From assembly GCA_037191015.1 (NCBI GenBank), contig JBBCKD010000017.1:248001-312000 (forward strand): a stretch of 64,000 nucleotides of DNA. Direction: 5' to 3'. The position numbers and the translations under genes are program-made. Of this stretch, positions 24,513 to 33,781 are shown piece by piece. The DNA is from Ravibacter sp037191015. Its GTDB lineage: Bacteria; Bacteroidota; Bacteroidia; Cytophagales; Spirosomataceae. The notes under the pieces are model-generated. The model saw nothing but the letters and a program-made list of their open reading frames with translations, was not told where the DNA came from and did not search any database. How positions within the stretch are numbered: position 1 is the first letter of the stretch; every line of letters starts with the position of its first letter.

Positions 24513-25367
24513 TCATACATACAGGAAAAGGCCGCTGTGGTCGAGATCGCCGTCGCCGGCTTCCAGGACTTTTTCCATCTGCCCGGAAACGAGCTTCGCA
24601 GCGCGGAGGGAAAGTCCAAGCTCGTCGCCGCTGTCGAGCACAATCCCCATGTCCTTCTTATGAAGCCTGATCTTAAACCCGGGTTTGAAATTCCGGTCGA
24701 TTATCCGCTGACCGTGCAGGTCCAGGATCCGGCTTTGTGCGAATCCCCCCAGCAATGCTTCTCTCATCCTGGCCAGGTCGACACCCGATTTTTCAGCAAG
24801 CCTGAATGCTTCGGCTACCGCCTCGATCGTAACGCCTACGATCAACTGGTTGCAGGCTTTGGTCGTCTGACCCGCGCCGGGCCCGCCGATAAGGATTATA
24901 TTTTTTCCCATAGCCTTAAACAACGGCAGAGCCCGTTCGAAGGCATCCTGGTTTCCTCCTGCCATGATCGACAGCGAGGCGGATTCCGCGCCTACCTGTC
25001 CGCCCGATACCGGCGCGTCCAACGCTTCTACGCCTCTGGCTTTTGCCAGCTCATATATTTTGCGGGAGACGGCAGGCGCAATGGTAGACATATCGATAAA
25101 AAGCGAACCGGGCTTTAGGGAATCCAGGACATTGTCTTCCCCTGAAAAGACCGCTTCGACTTCCGGCGAATCAGGCAGCATCGTAATCACAACATCACTT
25201 CCGGAGGCCAGTTGGCTGCGCGTCTCCACTATTCCGGCTCCCTGCTTTCCCACTTCGTCTGCGGCTTTGCTGGAGCTTAATACGGTTACCTCGAAGCCGG
25301 CTTTTAAAAGATTGATCGCCATAGGTTTTCCCATAATTCCCAGGCCTATGAATCCTACTTTTTCCAT
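24513..25367 (-). CDS. garR: Tartronate semialdehyde reductase-type beta-hydroxyacid dehydrogenase
   Basis: A 284-residue NAD(P)-dependent beta-hydroxyacid dehydrogenase. The N-terminus has the Rossmann signature VGFIGLGIMGKPMAINLLKA. The substrate loop is DAPVSGGQVGAESASLSIM and the catalytic Lys is in TKACNQLIVG. GarR/GlxR enzymes reduce tartronate semialdehyde to D-glycerate. The neighbouring GarL-type aldolase would produce exactly that substrate, which favours this role over 3-hydroxyisobutyrate dehydrogenase. It is 31 bases after the permease gene in the same operon. A glycerate kinase, needed for the next step, is not in the window. Confidence 0.85.
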   Translation of the reverse strand: MEKVGFIGLGIMGKPMAINLLKAGFEVTVLSSSKAADEVGKQGAGIVETRSQLASGSDVVITMLPDSPEVEAVFSGEDNVLDSLKPGSLFIDMSTIAPAVSRKIYELAKARGVEALDAPVSGGQVGAESASLSIMAGGNQDAFERALPLFKAMGKNIILIGGPGAGQTTKACNQLIVGVTIEAVAEAFRLAEKSGVDLARMREALLGGFAQSRILDLHGQRIIDRNFKPGFKIRLHKKDMGIVLDSGDELGLSLRAAKLVSGQMEKVLEAGDGDLDHSGLFLYV

Positions 25368-25398
25368 ATGTTAAAATAAGTTGTTAATAATAAGGCAA

Positions 25399-26868
25399 TT
25401 AGATTAAGGGGAAGAGTTTTGCAGCGATCATAAGCACGATCAGCCCTACGGTCCCCATGACCACCAGCATAGGCGAGAAGGTCTTCAGCGCTTCCTTTTC
25501 GGTCAGGTTGCTTATTTTGATAATGATCCAGAAGCCGGCGTCGTTCATCCATGGGACCAGCTTTGAGCCGCACCCTATGGCGAGTCCCAGGTAAATGGGA
25601 TGATATTCGAGGTTGGCGTTAGTGGCCAGCCCGGAGAGTATCCCCGAAGCCGTGATCAGCGCTACCGTTGCCGATCCCTGCGCAGTCCGGACTACAGCGC
25701 TGATCAGGAATGCCAGGGGAATGAGGGCCATCTGGTAGTCTTTTGTCATTTCCCCGATCTTATAGCTGATGCCGGTTTGCTGCAGCATGCCTCCGAAAGC
25801 GCCGCCGGCCGCGGTAATCAGGATGATCCCGCCGCCGCTCATCAGGGCCGCCTGGACAAACGAGCTCAGGTCCTTGTTTCCCCTTCTCTGGTAAAGAAGG
25901 ACGAGCAGCGCCATAATACCGCCGGTGACCAGCGCAATGTTCTTATCGCCGAATACCTGGATGAAACTGATGAAGAATTTTTTAAACCCCGATAGCTGCA
26001 GGAAGGCGTCTTTGGCCAGCATATTATCGACGATGTTGTCGGCGCAGATCATCACGAGCGGGAATATCACCGGCAGCAGCGCCATCCATAGCGGGGGCAG
26101 CTCGGAATCATCGCGGTTGGATAATTTCCTGATGTCTTCCAGTTTCGCATCCAGCGAATCTCTGAGCTCGACAGGCCATTTTTTATTCACGCTCACCGCA
26201 AAAAAGTAGCCCGCCGTAATGGTGACCAACCCGAGGAGGGTTCCTCCCGCCATCATCATCCCGATCGGGATGTTCATTTCCCCGATAAGAAACAAGGGGC
26301 CCGGCGCCGGAGGTACAAAAGAGTTAGCCATCGCCGCCCCGCCTGTTATAGCCAGGACGAGCAGCAGGTAGTCTTTCCCGGTCCGCATGGTCACTGCTTT
26401 CGCCAGCGGGATCATCAGGAAGATAACGATATCGAAAAATACCGGGATCCCCAGGAAAAAGCTGCTGACGAGGAATGCAACGGGTGCTTTATCGATGCCA
26501 AGCGTGTTCAGCATAGATCTTACAATGCGCTCCGCGGCTCCGCTTTCCAGCATACTCTTCCCAATGATGGCCGCCATGGCGATGAGTATCCCGATTTTGG
26601 CGCAGGTATTGCCGAACTCGGTGGCGATCCGTTCTCCTATCGATCTGGCGGCCAGCGCTTCTGCGGCGGCCTGTGTGCTTCCCTTGTTCAGGGCAAACTG
26701 GATGATAGACGAGGAAGGTGTAAGCAGGGCCACAGCGAATGCGGCGATGAGTAGGGCGAGAAAAGGATTGAGCTTGAAGGCGATGATCCCTCCTACTACG
26801 ATAACAACTCCTACCAGCAGCAGGAAAAGAGGATCGCCGGAAAATGACGGCAGGCTTGTCAGGGTCAT
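25399..26868 (-). CDS. GntP family sugar acid:H+ symporter
   Basis: A 489-residue inner membrane transporter with about 12-14 hydrophobic segments. GntP-family blocks are FKLNPFLALLIAAFAVALLT, SFVPPAPGPLFLIGEMNIPI, the conserved AAGGAFGGMLQQTGI and RTAQGSATVALITASGILS. Members import gluconate, L-idonate, D-glycerate or related sugar acids by proton symport. Here the substrate is most likely the aldaric acid or its processed product. It overlaps the upstream aldolase gene by 4 bases (translational coupling) and is followed by garR at 31 bases. Confidence 0.9.
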   Translation of the reverse strand: MTLTSLPSFSGDPLFLLLVGVVIVVGGIIAFKLNPFLALLIAAFAVALLTPSSSIIQFALNKGSTQAAAEALAARSIGERIATEFGNTCAKIGILIAMAAIIGKSMLESGAAERIVRSMLNTLGIDKAPVAFLVSSFFLGIPVFFDIVIFLMIPLAKAVTMRTGKDYLLLVLAITGGAAMANSFVPPAPGPLFLIGEMNIPIGMMMAGGTLLGLVTITAGYFFAVSVNKKWPVELRDSLDAKLEDIRKLSNRDDSELPPLWMALLPVIFPLVMICADNIVDNMLAKDAFLQLSGFKKFFISFIQVFGDKNIALVTGGIMALLVLLYQRRGNKDLSSFVQAALMSGGGIILITAAGGAFGGMLQQTGISYKIGEMTKDYQMALIPLAFLISAVVRTAQGSATVALITASGILSGLATNANLEYHPIYLGLAIGCGSKLVPWMNDAGFWIIIKISNLTEKEALKTFSPMLVVMGTVGLIVLMIAAKLFPLI

Positions 26869-27638
26869 AAGCTGAGATTCGATCTGAATTGATTGAGCTG
26901 AGAACTTAGCCTGTGGGCGCCGTCTGCCACGAAGGTAGCGTCGGAGCCGCAGGCCAGAAACCGTATTCCCAGATTGTAGTACCGGTTGTAGTCGTCAGGA
27001 TTGAAGAAAAGAATACCGACGGCTTTCTGAGCCTTTCCGGCGGCATTGATGGTTTCACGCATGGCTTCGACAAAGAGGGGATGATCAAACTGTCCGAAGA
27101 TACCCAGCTCCATAGAGAGGTCGGCCGGTCCTATAAATAATACGTCGATCCCGTCGGTTTGAGCCACGGCGTCAAGATGGTTCAGAATGGAGGTGGTTTC
27201 TATCTGGGCAACTCCGAGGATATTATCCCGGGAGTTTTCGTAATAGCTCTGAAAATTCTTTCCGAAACCGGTGGCACGTACCATTTTTGCTACTCCTCTT
27301 GTGCCGAACGGGGGATAATGCAAACCTTTAGCCAGTTTTGTTGCGTCTTCGGGTGTCGCGATCCTGGGACACATAACGCCCTTTGCCCCCATGTCTAATA
27401 CCCTGTGGATCCTGGGGCCTTCGGCGCTTTCCACCCTGACGATCGGCGAGACCCCGGTATGCTCGAGGGCCTGAAGCACCGGCATGAGGACGCTTTCCGA
27501 GCCTGCGCCGTGCTCAAGGTCGATCAAAACCCAGTCAAAACCCGATAAACCTACTATTTCAGCGGTAAGGGGACTGCCGGTATTCAGCCAGCACCCGTGA
27601 ACCGCTTCCCCGTTTTTCAGCCTTTGCTTTAAATTCAT
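26865..27638 (-). CDS. garL: HpcH/HpaI family aldolase, 2-dehydro-3-deoxyglucarate aldolase-like
   Basis: A 257-residue class II pyruvate aldolase. Motifs: WVLIDLEHGAGSES (catalytic His and acidic residue), PIVRVESAEGPRI (substrate Arg), GAKGVMCPRIATPEDA, FGTRGVAKMVRATGFG, the metal-binding Glu in VAQIETTSIL and Asp in LFIGPADLSMELGI. GarL cleaves 5-keto-4-deoxyglucarate or 2-keto-3-deoxyglucarate to pyruvate and tartronate semialdehyde. The GudD- and GarR-type neighbours support this reaction over HpaI or RhmA. Length matches GarL (about 256 residues in E. coli). It starts 35 bases after the amidohydrolase gene. Confidence 0.86.
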   Translation of the reverse strand: MNLKQRLKNGEAVHGCWLNTGSPLTAEIVGLSGFDWVLIDLEHGAGSESVLMPVLQALEHTGVSPIVRVESAEGPRIHRVLDMGAKGVMCPRIATPEDATKLAKGLHYPPFGTRGVAKMVRATGFGKNFQSYYENSRDNILGVAQIETTSILNHLDAVAQTDGIDVLFIGPADLSMELGIFGQFDHPLFVEAMRETINAAGKAQKAVGILFFNPDDYNRYYNLGIRFLACGSDATFVADGAHRLSSQLNQFRSNLSL

Positions 27639-27673
27639 GCTAGTTGGAGTGTAATTGATTTATGATGAGTGAT

Positions 27674-28564
27674 TTATGAAATCTTCCATTTAATCATCCT
27701 GTCGAGGTTCCCGCCTTTTACTTTTGCGCGTTCGTTTTCAGAATATCCATCCATATGTATGTCGACTATCGACGGCGGACCGCTGCCCCAGACAAGCTTA
27801 TCGGGCCCGAATTCGCCGATGACCCTTTTGGTAAAGGGAAGTGCGCTCCTGTACAGCGGGGCATCTTCAGCAAAATGCCCAAGGCCGGAGAGCTTCATAT
27901 AAACTCCCGGGAACCCGGCCAGTTCAAGAATATCTGCAAACTCGACCGCGCTGCCCCACTGTGGCTCGGCCATATGGTCGATGAGCACTTTTGAGCCGGG
28001 GAAAGCCTTGAGCATATCTGCTACCTGCCTGCCGTATTCCGGTCCTATGTGCAGCTCGATAATCAGGTCAAGATCAACACATTTCCTCCATAACGCCCTT
28101 ACACCCGCATCGTTAAAAGAAGTGAAATAGGAAGTTTTACCCCTGTGCGCATGAAACCGCGTAGCGATGATACGGGGCTCTTCTTTTACGATGGATTCCA
28201 GCCTGGAGGGAGCTTCCGGATCGCCCGGATAAAACAATGTGGTACCTCTAAGCCTGGCCGGCTCCTTCCTCAGACAATCCAGTATCAGCCGGTGATCATC
28301 GCCGTATGGTTCCGGGTGAACGATCACTGCCCTGTCTATACCTTCGTCGTTCATTCGCTTGAGATATACATTCAGCGGATCCTGCGGGTATTTTGAGGCA
28401 TCGGGGTGATAGGTAGCTTTGGGATGGAACGGGTATTTTGCGGTATCCGGGCTAAAGATATGAGCATTCCATTCGATGACCGGTGTTTTTACCGGCCAGT
28501 CGAAGGAAGGCTTTACAGCCAGTACGGCAATTGATTTCAGGCAGAGTCTTCTGGTCGGGTTCAC
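27674..28564 (-). CDS. Exported amidohydrolase-family (TIM-barrel) protein, lactonase candidate
   Basis: A 296-residue protein with a short twin-Arg-like signal (TRRLCLKSIAVLAV) and an amidohydrolase-2 fold (PF04909). Motifs: VIEWNAHIFSPDTAKYPFHP, DRAVIVHPEPYGDDHRLI, IIATRFHAHRGK, IELHIGPEYGRQV, KVLIDHMAEPQ and KLVWGSGPPSIVDIHMDGY. The usual first metal site HxH reads N33-A-H35, so the first His is replaced. The related D-galactarolactone isomerase and uronate lactonases act on aldaric lactones, some without metal, which fits this operon. The role proposed here, opening or isomerising an aldarolactone in the periplasm, is inference. Confidence 0.78.
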   Translation of the reverse strand: MNPTRRLCLKSIAVLAVKPSFDWPVKTPVIEWNAHIFSPDTAKYPFHPKATYHPDASKYPQDPLNVYLKRMNDEGIDRAVIVHPEPYGDDHRLILDCLRKEPARLRGTTLFYPGDPEAPSRLESIVKEEPRIIATRFHAHRGKTSYFTSFNDAGVRALWRKCVDLDLIIELHIGPEYGRQVADMLKAFPGSKVLIDHMAEPQWGSAVEFADILELAGFPGVYMKLSGLGHFAEDAPLYRSALPFTKRVIGEFGPDKLVWGSGPPSIVDIHMDGYSENERAKVKGGNLDRMIKWKIS

Positions 28565-28597
28565 GTAGCCGGAGGTTAATGGTTCTCTGATCAGCGC

Positions 28598-30118
28598 TTA
28601 TTTAACATCCCACCATACCCGGGTATCGAGCAGGTCAGGACCTTGCCTTCCAATAGCTTCGTCAACGTTGATTTTGTTTACATTGAGCTCCGCGTCGGTA
28701 TAGGTCAGCCTCCGGATAAAAGGCTCCGTCTTCAGGTCGCTGCCGGGGAAAGGGTTGGGGGTCAGGTTCGGAAACCCGCTTCTCCGGAAATTCGCCCAGG
28801 CTTCCGGGCCGTTAAGAAAGCAGGCGATCCAGTATTGTACATTGATCTGCTCCAGCTCGCTGCCGGCGGCAAGCTGGTTGTTCTGCAGATAGGTGCTGAT
28901 TGCTGCTTCGGGTACCACAGAAGAGGCGCCGTATGTGGACAGCTGCTGCATATGGGCCCTGATGCCGTCCTGGAACAACTTTGCAGCGTCGCCGGTTGTC
29001 CAGCCCCGTATCACCGCTTCGGCGAGGAGGAGCTGGGTCTGGGCATAGGTGACAAAAATGGTAGGCGATAAAAGACCTCCCATCCGGGTACGATCGAGCT
29101 GGCTGTATTCATACAGGCTTGCAAGCCCATCTTTGGATACTGCCTGAGATACTGTTGTGTTATCGTATCCCTGCGGCATCCCGATCTGAACGGCCGGGTC
29201 CCTGCTGGCCCTGCTTTCATTCTGACCCGAGTTGCTTGTCGCGCCTACATACCTTACGGCTATGGATGCCAGGCGGGGATCGTTGGTGCTCTTCAGGTGC
29301 GTGACAAAATCTTCAGCCAGGTAGAAAAAATCCGCCTGTCCGCCGTTGAGCTGGGATCCGACCGGGTTGGTGAAGCTGGCCGTATGATTCAGCATGGCAT
29401 TGTCAGCATTTGAAAGCATCACGCCTCCGGCTACTGCTTTCGCCACTATATCCCGGGCTTTAGAGGGATTGACTTTAGAAAGCCGCATCCCGCCGCGGAG
29501 AAGCAGAGAGTTGGCAAGCCTCTTCCATTTTGTTATATCACCTCCGTAAAGAATGTCGCTACTCACAACAGGAGAGGAGGTTGTCAGGGCGGCGGCTGCC
29601 GATTCAAGCTCACTTAATATGTCCGTATAAATGAACTCCTGCGTGTCGTACTTCGGGGTGACGATTCCCTCGAGATACCCTAAGCTGGACTCAGTGTAAG
29701 GTATGTCGCCATAAGTATCTGTCAGGAACATAAACATATAGGCCTTCCAGATACGGGTTATGTTGTAAAGATTGACTCTTTCAGGGACATCCTTTGTCTG
29801 GTGAAGTACATCGACCAGCCCTCTTATTATATTCCGGTAGCCTCTCTGCCAGTTGCCTGCCGTTACACTCCTGTTGTCCTGGTTGTACTGGCCGGCAGCT
29901 CCCACACCGCTGAAGGGGTTGATCATCTGCTTGACGATGATGGTCTCATACTGGAGGTTGTTGTAACCGAATGCGCTGTTGACAACCGCGGCGTTGAACT
30001 GGTAGGCGGGCTCTACCGAAGTAAGCGCTATGGGATTGACGTTCATTTCGTCGAAACCTTTGTCGCAGGCGAAAATCAGGGGTATTAAAACTGCCCAGAT
30101 CGATAATATCTTTTTCAT
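28598..30118 (-). CDS. SusD/RagB-family outer membrane lipoprotein
   Basis: A 506-residue predicted lipoprotein: lipobox IFAC (Cys 18), then DKGFDEMNVNP, the hallmark of the SusD-like_2 subgroup (PF12771). The rest is the helical TPR-like scaffold, with the repeat region NLYNITRIWKAYMFMFLTDTYGDIPYTES and the C-terminal YWIACFLNGPEAWANFRRSGFP, the 'WxNFRRSG' signature. SusD proteins sit on the cell surface as the lid of the SusC channel and capture the ligand. It is 36 bases after susC. The operon content suggests an acidic sugar or aldarate-containing ligand. Confidence 0.94.
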   Translation of the reverse strand: MKKILSIWAVLIPLIFACDKGFDEMNVNPIALTSVEPAYQFNAAVVNSAFGYNNLQYETIIVKQMINPFSGVGAAGQYNQDNRSVTAGNWQRGYRNIIRGLVDVLHQTKDVPERVNLYNITRIWKAYMFMFLTDTYGDIPYTESSLGYLEGIVTPKYDTQEFIYTDILSELESAAAALTTSSPVVSSDILYGGDITKWKRLANSLLLRGGMRLSKVNPSKARDIVAKAVAGGVMLSNADNAMLNHTASFTNPVGSQLNGGQADFFYLAEDFVTHLKSTNDPRLASIAVRYVGATSNSGQNESRASRDPAVQIGMPQGYDNTTVSQAVSKDGLASLYEYSQLDRTRMGGLLSPTIFVTYAQTQLLLAEAVIRGWTTGDAAKLFQDGIRAHMQQLSTYGASSVVPEAAISTYLQNNQLAAGSELEQINVQYWIACFLNGPEAWANFRRSGFPNLTPNPFPGSDLKTEPFIRRLTYTDAELNVNKINVDEAIGRQGPDLLDTRVWWDVK

Positions 30119-30154
30119 ATATATGAAATTGTATAATTGCTGATTCTTTTTTCT

Positions 30155-33100
30155 CTAAAACTTCAGGTTGAGATTGAACCCGGTGCTTCTCGTTATCGGC
30201 AGGCCGGTTGCTTCCAGACCGATCATGTTATCGGAAGGAAAGCCGAACTGGTCGGGATGGATGGTAGGCACCCACTTTTTCAGCACCGCTACGTTGTTGG
30301 AAACGACGCTCAGCCTGGCCCCTTTGATGAAAGGGACATTGGCGGGCAGAAACCTGGAAAAATCGTATCCCAGCGTAACCTGGCGAAGCTGCCATAAGCC
30401 GGCGTTGTAAACAAACTGCTCTGCAATGTTTTGAGAACGTACCGTTTCGTAGAAAGCCTGTACGCCCGATTGCGTCTTATTTACCTCGCCGTTAGGATTG
30501 ACTCCTTCACCGATGACATAGCCTACATCTCTTCCTATCAGGGTTTCTTTCAGCAGCCCGTGCCTCCAGGAATTATGGTTTGTTCCCGAGATCATCTTAT
30601 GACCCAGCTTGAAATCGATAAGGAATGACGCCGAGAAACCCTTGTAATGGAAGCTGTTGGTGATACCGCCGACCCATTTGGGTATGGCGCTGCCAAACCG
30701 GATCTGCGTGGGCGTACGAAGCGGCCGTCCGTTCCCGGCATCGAACACCTGGATGCCCTGGTCGTTGCGGAGGTATCCGAAACCATACAGCTGGCCCATG
30801 GCATGACCTACTTCCTGCCGCAGCTCGCCGGTAAAGTCGCCTGTGCCGACGGTGATCATACCATCGCTCACGTCGCTGCCGAGGTCGAGTACCTTGGTTA
30901 CGTTGTAAGAAGCGTTGAAATTGAGATTCCAGTTGAAATTGTTATTCGAAACCGGGTTGAGGTTAACCATGAATTCTACCCCGCGGTTACGGCCTTTCCC
31001 AACGTTGATCAACTGGGTCAGGTACCCTGAAGCATCCGAGGTCTGGGCTTGCAGGATCTGGTCGGACGAGAGTTTGTCGTAGTAGGCGAAGTCCAGGCCA
31101 ACGGCGTTATTGAAGAGCTTCAGTTCCAGGCCGATCTCCTTTTCCGATACCCTCATGGGCCTCAGGTTCGCGTTCGGCACCGTGGTGCCGCTGATGGTAG
31201 CGAGAGGCTGCAAGGCCCCGGAAGGACTGGGGAATTGCTGGGCATTGATCGAGTAGAACAGGTTATTGGCATAGGGTTGTACGTCAGTATCGCTACCTAC
31301 CTCGGCATACGCCACTCTGAATTTGCCGAAGCTTATCCACGCAGGCAGCGAGGAGGCAAGCGCCTGTGAGAAGACAAAGCTACCCGTAAAGGAAGGGTAG
31401 AGGATGCTCCTGTTGGCGGGGGAGAGTGTGGAAAACCAGTCGTTTCGCAGCGTGGTGTTCAGGAAAAGGTAGTCCTTGAATGACAATTCCAGCGCTCCGT
31501 AAAGGGAGTTGACCTGGCGTTCGGAGACAGAATAGATGGCGTCCCTTAGCCGCCCGTTGCCGATCGTATAAAGGCCGCGGGTGTAAAAGTCCTGCACCAG
31601 CACATTGTGCCGGCTCAGCTTCCGGTACATCTGGTTCCCGCCCAGGGTAAGATTGACGCCGACTCCCCCGAAGTTTTTTTGAGCGTTAAACAGGAAATCG
31701 GTGTTGAGCTCCCTCATGGTACGCGAATCCTGTACGTACTGCCCGTTTACAAATCCTGCCGGCGCGGCAGGCTGTCTCGTGCTGCCGGTGGGGAGGTTGT
31801 AATCCTGCTCACGGGCATAGTAGTCCTGGCCGACCCTGGCCTGGAAGTAAAGCCAGTCGGTAAAGTTGTATCGTGCCGACAGGTTTCCGAAGATCCGGTC
31901 CCTGTCTATGTTTTCAAATCTTGTAAGTGCGAAATAGGGATTGGTCCTGTTGGTAAACCGTGACCAGGTATATTCGTCGCCGTTTGCGTCGAAGGCATTT
32001 TCTCTCAGCAGGTCGAGCGGCATGGAATTTGCCATGCTGTAGATGATAACCGGGCTGTAGTCCTGCTCGGCGATATTGGGCGGGTTTTTCCGGACCTCGT
32101 TCGAATAGTTGATATTCCCGGATATGACCAGCTTTTTGGCCATGGTCTGAGTGAAGCCGACGTTGACCGTTCTGCGGTGGAATTTGGATCCGGGCAGGAT
32201 GGTGCGGTTGTCGAGATTGGACAGGGAAAGGTTGAAGCCGCCATGCTCGCCGCCTGAAGATAGCGAGATGGTATTGGTAAAGGTCTGGCCGTTCTGATAG
32301 AATTGCCTGATCTGGTTACGCTGCGGTGTATACGGCACCTCTATGTTGTTGAAAAGAATCTGGGTCATGCCCGGTGCGAATTTTTCGCCGAAGCTCCACT
32401 GGCCGGAGGTAGGGTTGGGGGTAGTAGGACGGACGCCGTTTTCTCCCTGACCGTATTCATATTGGTAATCCGTGTAGTCCAGGGGTACGTCGACAGTAAA
32501 GTTGGTGTTGTATTCTATCCCTATTCCCGCACCTTCGCCTCTTGTTTTGGTAGTGATCATGATCACCCCGTCTTTTGCTCTCGACCCGTAAAGGGCAGAC
32601 GCGGCCGCTCCTTTCAGCACGGTCATCGATTCGATATTATCCGGATTGATGGAGGCCAGGCCGTCGCCGCTGTCGGAGGTACGGTTGCTGCCCCGGTCGC
32701 CGGCGTCTCCCTTGGCTCCGAAATTGGAATTGTCAATAGGCACACCGTTGATCACGATCAGGGGAGAATTATTACCTCCGAAAGAAGACTGGCCCCTGAT
32801 GCGGATCTTGCTTGTACCTGCAGGGCCCGACCCGAGCGACGTGATGTTCACACCGGCCATCTTACCCTGCAGCGCATTCATGAAGTTGGCGGTCCGGTTG
32901 ACGGTCATCTCCTCCGTAGGGACGGAGGCCGTCGCATATCCGAGGCTTTTGGCCGATTTCTTGATACCGAGCGCTGTAACGATCACTTCCTCCAGTGCTT
33001 TGTCTTCAGGTACGAGGGAAACTGCGATCCTGGCCTCAGGACCTACGTTCACCTCCTTGGTTTTGTACCCTACGAAGCTGAATAGCAGCGTATTTTCACC

Positions 33101-33646
33101 GTCGTTCAGCTCAAGCTGGAAGCGGCCTTCCGAATCCGAAATCGTGCCCCGCTGCGTTCCTTTGATCAGGATGTTTACGCCCGGCAAGGCAGCGCCCTTC
33201 TCGTCGGTGACTTCGCCGGAGAGCGATCTTTTCAGCGATTCACCGGGAATTTGCATACGTTCGGGGAGAGGCGCGATCCCTTCGGCTTTCCTGGCAGGGC
33301 TGAGGATGATGTTGCGGCCGGAGATCTCATAGCTGACATTGAGCGGAGGTAGCAGTTTCTGCAGGGCCTGGTCGAGCGGAAGCTTCTGCACGCTCAGGGA
33401 TACCATCTGCCCTGACCTGATCACGCTGGAGCTGTAGACAAATCTTACTCCGGTCTGCTTTTCAATTTCCAGCAGGACTTTCTTCACTTCGGCGTTGTGG
33501 TAGCTTACCGAGAGCTTCCGGTTCAGGTAGTCCTGCGCATTGCCGGGAAAAGCGTTGGCTATCCCGATCAATAATATCATTGCAAAGCACTGCAGGATAG
33601 AGAACCTCATGAGGGCTGCCCACGGTTCTTTAAGGTGTTTTTTCAT
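30155..33646 (-). CDS. SusC/RagA-family TonB-linked outer membrane transporter with STN domain
   Basis: A 1163-residue outer membrane channel. Order: signal peptide (to about residue 35); STN secretin/TonB N-terminal domain (about 45-100, LSVSYHNAEVKKVLLEIEKQ), typical of transporters that signal to FecR; a carboxypeptidase-like domain (SGEVTDEKGAALPGVNILIK); a plug domain with GTSKIRIRGQSSFGGNNSPL and ALYGSRAKDGVIMITTK; and a 22-strand barrel. The ATG at 33646 (MKKHLKEPWAALMRF) is chosen over 33691 because the extra 15 residues lack signal-peptide character. With the adjacent ECF sigma and FecR genes it forms a cell-surface signalling uptake system. SusD follows at 36 bases. Confidence 0.95.
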   Translation of the reverse strand: MKKHLKEPWAALMRFSILQCFAMILLIGIANAFPGNAQDYLNRKLSVSYHNAEVKKVLLEIEKQTGVRFVYSSSVIRSGQMVSLSVQKLPLDQALQKLLPPLNVSYEISGRNIILSPARKAEGIAPLPERMQIPGESLKRSLSGEVTDEKGAALPGVNILIKGTQRGTISDSEGRFQLELNDGENTLLFSFVGYKTKEVNVGPEARIAVSLVPEDKALEEVIVTALGIKKSAKSLGYATASVPTEEMTVNRTANFMNALQGKMAGVNITSLGSGPAGTSKIRIRGQSSFGGNNSPLIVINGVPIDNSNFGAKGDAGDRGSNRTSDSGDGLASINPDNIESMTVLKGAAASALYGSRAKDGVIMITTKTRGEGAGIGIEYNTNFTVDVPLDYTDYQYEYGQGENGVRPTTPNPTSGQWSFGEKFAPGMTQILFNNIEVPYTPQRNQIRQFYQNGQTFTNTISLSSGGEHGGFNLSLSNLDNRTILPGSKFHRRTVNVGFTQTMAKKLVISGNINYSNEVRKNPPNIAEQDYSPVIIYSMANSMPLDLLRENAFDANGDEYTWSRFTNRTNPYFALTRFENIDRDRIFGNLSARYNFTDWLYFQARVGQDYYAREQDYNLPTGSTRQPAAPAGFVNGQYVQDSRTMRELNTDFLFNAQKNFGGVGVNLTLGGNQMYRKLSRHNVLVQDFYTRGLYTIGNGRLRDAIYSVSERQVNSLYGALELSFKDYLFLNTTLRNDWFSTLSPANRSILYPSFTGSFVFSQALASSLPAWISFGKFRVAYAEVGSDTDVQPYANNLFYSINAQQFPSPSGALQPLATISGTTVPNANLRPMRVSEKEIGLELKLFNNAVGLDFAYYDKLSSDQILQAQTSDASGYLTQLINVGKGRNRGVEFMVNLNPVSNNNFNWNLNFNASYNVTKVLDLGSDVSDGMITVGTGDFTGELRQEVGHAMGQLYGFGYLRNDQGIQVFDAGNGRPLRTPTQIRFGSAIPKWVGGITNSFHYKGFSASFLIDFKLGHKMISGTNHNSWRHGLLKETLIGRDVGYVIGEGVNPNGEVNKTQSGVQAFYETVRSQNIAEQFVYNAGLWQLRQVTLGYDFSRFLPANVPFIKGARLSVVSNNVAVLKKWVPTIHPDQFGFPSDNMIGLEATGLPITRSTGFNLNLKF

Positions 33647-33703
33647 AGTTAGCTGACTAGGGTTGAAGGTGAATATTTTTACTACGGGCAATAGGTTGCA
33701 TCA

Positions 33704-33749
33704 TACGGCTGTCATAGCCGTACCGGTTTCCCCGGGCAGTAGAGCCCGG
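33704..33749 (-). other. Two stem-loops in the fecR-susC gap
   Basis: TACGGCT/AGCCGTA (33704-33710 and 33716-33722) and CCGGGC/GCCCGG (33732-33737 and 33744-33749) lie between the fecR stop and the susC start. Neither has a T tract, so they are more likely RNA processing or stability elements, or operators, than terminators. Confidence 0.45.
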
Positions 33750-33781
33750 ATAACCAGGTGATTGTTATTTCGGGCACTTTT

